From positions 69,771-82,940 of the forward strand of contig FR887307.1 of assembly GCA_000436755.1 (NCBI GenBank): DNA of 13,170 nt, given 5' to 3'. The stretch is from Clostridium sp. CAG:253 (GTDB lineage: Bacteria; Bacillota; Clostridia; Lachnospirales; Lachnospiraceae). Position 1 is the stretch's first letter. Every line of letters starts with the position of its first letter. The position numbers and the translations under genes were made by a program. This document shows, in pieces, positions 12,876 through 13,170 of this stretch. The notes beneath the pieces are model-generated. The model made no database searches and was not told where the DNA came from. It was given only the letters and a program-made list of their open reading frames with translations.

Positions 12876-13170
12876 ATGAGTAAGTTGATTAAGGCTGATA
12901 ATGAATATAAGGAGTGGATTACCGGAATATCTACTGATTTTAGAAAAAGCCAAATCAGGGCTTCTATGAAGATAAATGATGAAATGCTAAGATTTTATTG
13001 GAGACTTGGTAAGGGCATTGCATCTATGAGTGAACAATTCGGGTATGGAATGGGCTTTTATAAAACGGTGAGTGACGATTTGAAATCCATTTTGCCAGAT
13101 GTGAAATCATTTTCTCCAACTAATTTGAAATATATGAGATACTTTTATGAGATGTATCCTGAGGCAGTGA
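12876..13170 (+). CDS. DUF1016 (YhcG-type) PD-(D/E)XK nuclease family protein, N-terminal part
   Basis: The reading frame is open for 98 codons and runs off the window end, so only the N-terminal domain is visible. It shows the DUF1016 N-terminal pattern: WITGISTDFRKSQIRASMKINDEMLRFYWRLGKGI (about 14-48), then FGYGMGFYKTVSDDLKSILPD and a FSPTNLKYMRYFYEMYP stretch that is highly characteristic. In full-length relatives this helical domain precedes a C-terminal PD-(D/E)XK nuclease fold. The catalytic domain lies beyond the window and cannot be checked. AAAGGA (12864-12869) supports the start. Such genes are often found beside type I restriction-modification genes or in defence and mobile regions, so this may be the edge of one. 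Four of its six leucine codons are TTG, unlike the CTT/TTA habit of its neighbours, a weak hint of transfer. The molecular role of the family is poorly defined. Confidence 0.85.
   Translation, partial: MSKLIKADNEYKEWITGISTDFRKSQIRASMKINDEMLRFYWRLGKGIASMSEQFGYGMGFYKTVSDDLKSILPDVKSFSPTNLKYMRYFYEMYPEAV

Overview
The window looks like the chromosome of a low-GC anaerobic Firmicute, most likely a gut member of the Lachnospiraceae (Clostridia). The evidence is AT-rich DNA with strong AAGGAGG-type ribosome binding sites, a MecA-type Clp adaptor, a clostridial 2[4Fe-4S] ferredoxin, a CxxC-containing DUF1858 protein, an iron-dependent alcohol dehydrogenase and an ABC-type (not PTS) oligosaccharide operon. 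Genus cannot be fixed from the sequence alone. No tRNA, rRNA, CRISPR array or insertion sequence was seen.

Layout. At 44-1506 (+) are mecA, a ferredoxin too short for most gene finders, and a small DUF1858 protein. The last two each have their own sigma-A-type promoter and are separated by a hairpin terminator. A 20-bp-stem bidirectional terminator (1528-1586) closes this block against the convergent operon. At 1581-8183 (-) is a six-gene sugar operon. In transcription order it is solute-binding lipoprotein, MalF-type permease, MalG-type permease, MsmK-type ATPase, GH32 beta-fructosidase and PfkB-family fructokinase. At 8184-8474 is a divergent control region with two twin palindromes (TAACCGGTTA type) around the operon promoter. 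At 8475-9506 (+) is the LacI-family regulator that probably binds them.

At 9740-10981 (-) is a CLC protein whose residues match the fluoride/proton antiporter clade (CLC-F). At 11273-12484 (-) is an Fe-dependent alcohol dehydrogenase with a leader of about 190 nt rich in inverted repeats. At 12876 to the window end (+) is the N-terminal part of a DUF1016 (YhcG-type) PD-(D/E)XK nuclease family protein.

How the genes work together. The sugar operon is a self-contained route for sucrose or short fructo-oligosaccharides. The lipoprotein binds the sugar outside, the two permeases and the dedicated ATPase import it unphosphorylated, the cytoplasmic GH32 enzyme releases fructose, and the fructokinase phosphorylates it for glycolysis. 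The LacI regulator, divergently transcribed, likely represses the operon until sugar is present. The alcohol dehydrogenase fits fermentative NAD(P)H disposal. CLC-F would be a housekeeping fluoride export function. The DUF1016 gene may mark the edge of an accessory or defence region beyond the window.

Most of the window is ordinary metabolism. I did not find a convincing undescribed system. The best leads are the geometry of the twin operators, the promoter set against a terminator hairpin before DUF1858, the CLC-F gene without a visible fluoride riboswitch, and the palindromes around the alcohol dehydrogenase and DUF1016 promoters.
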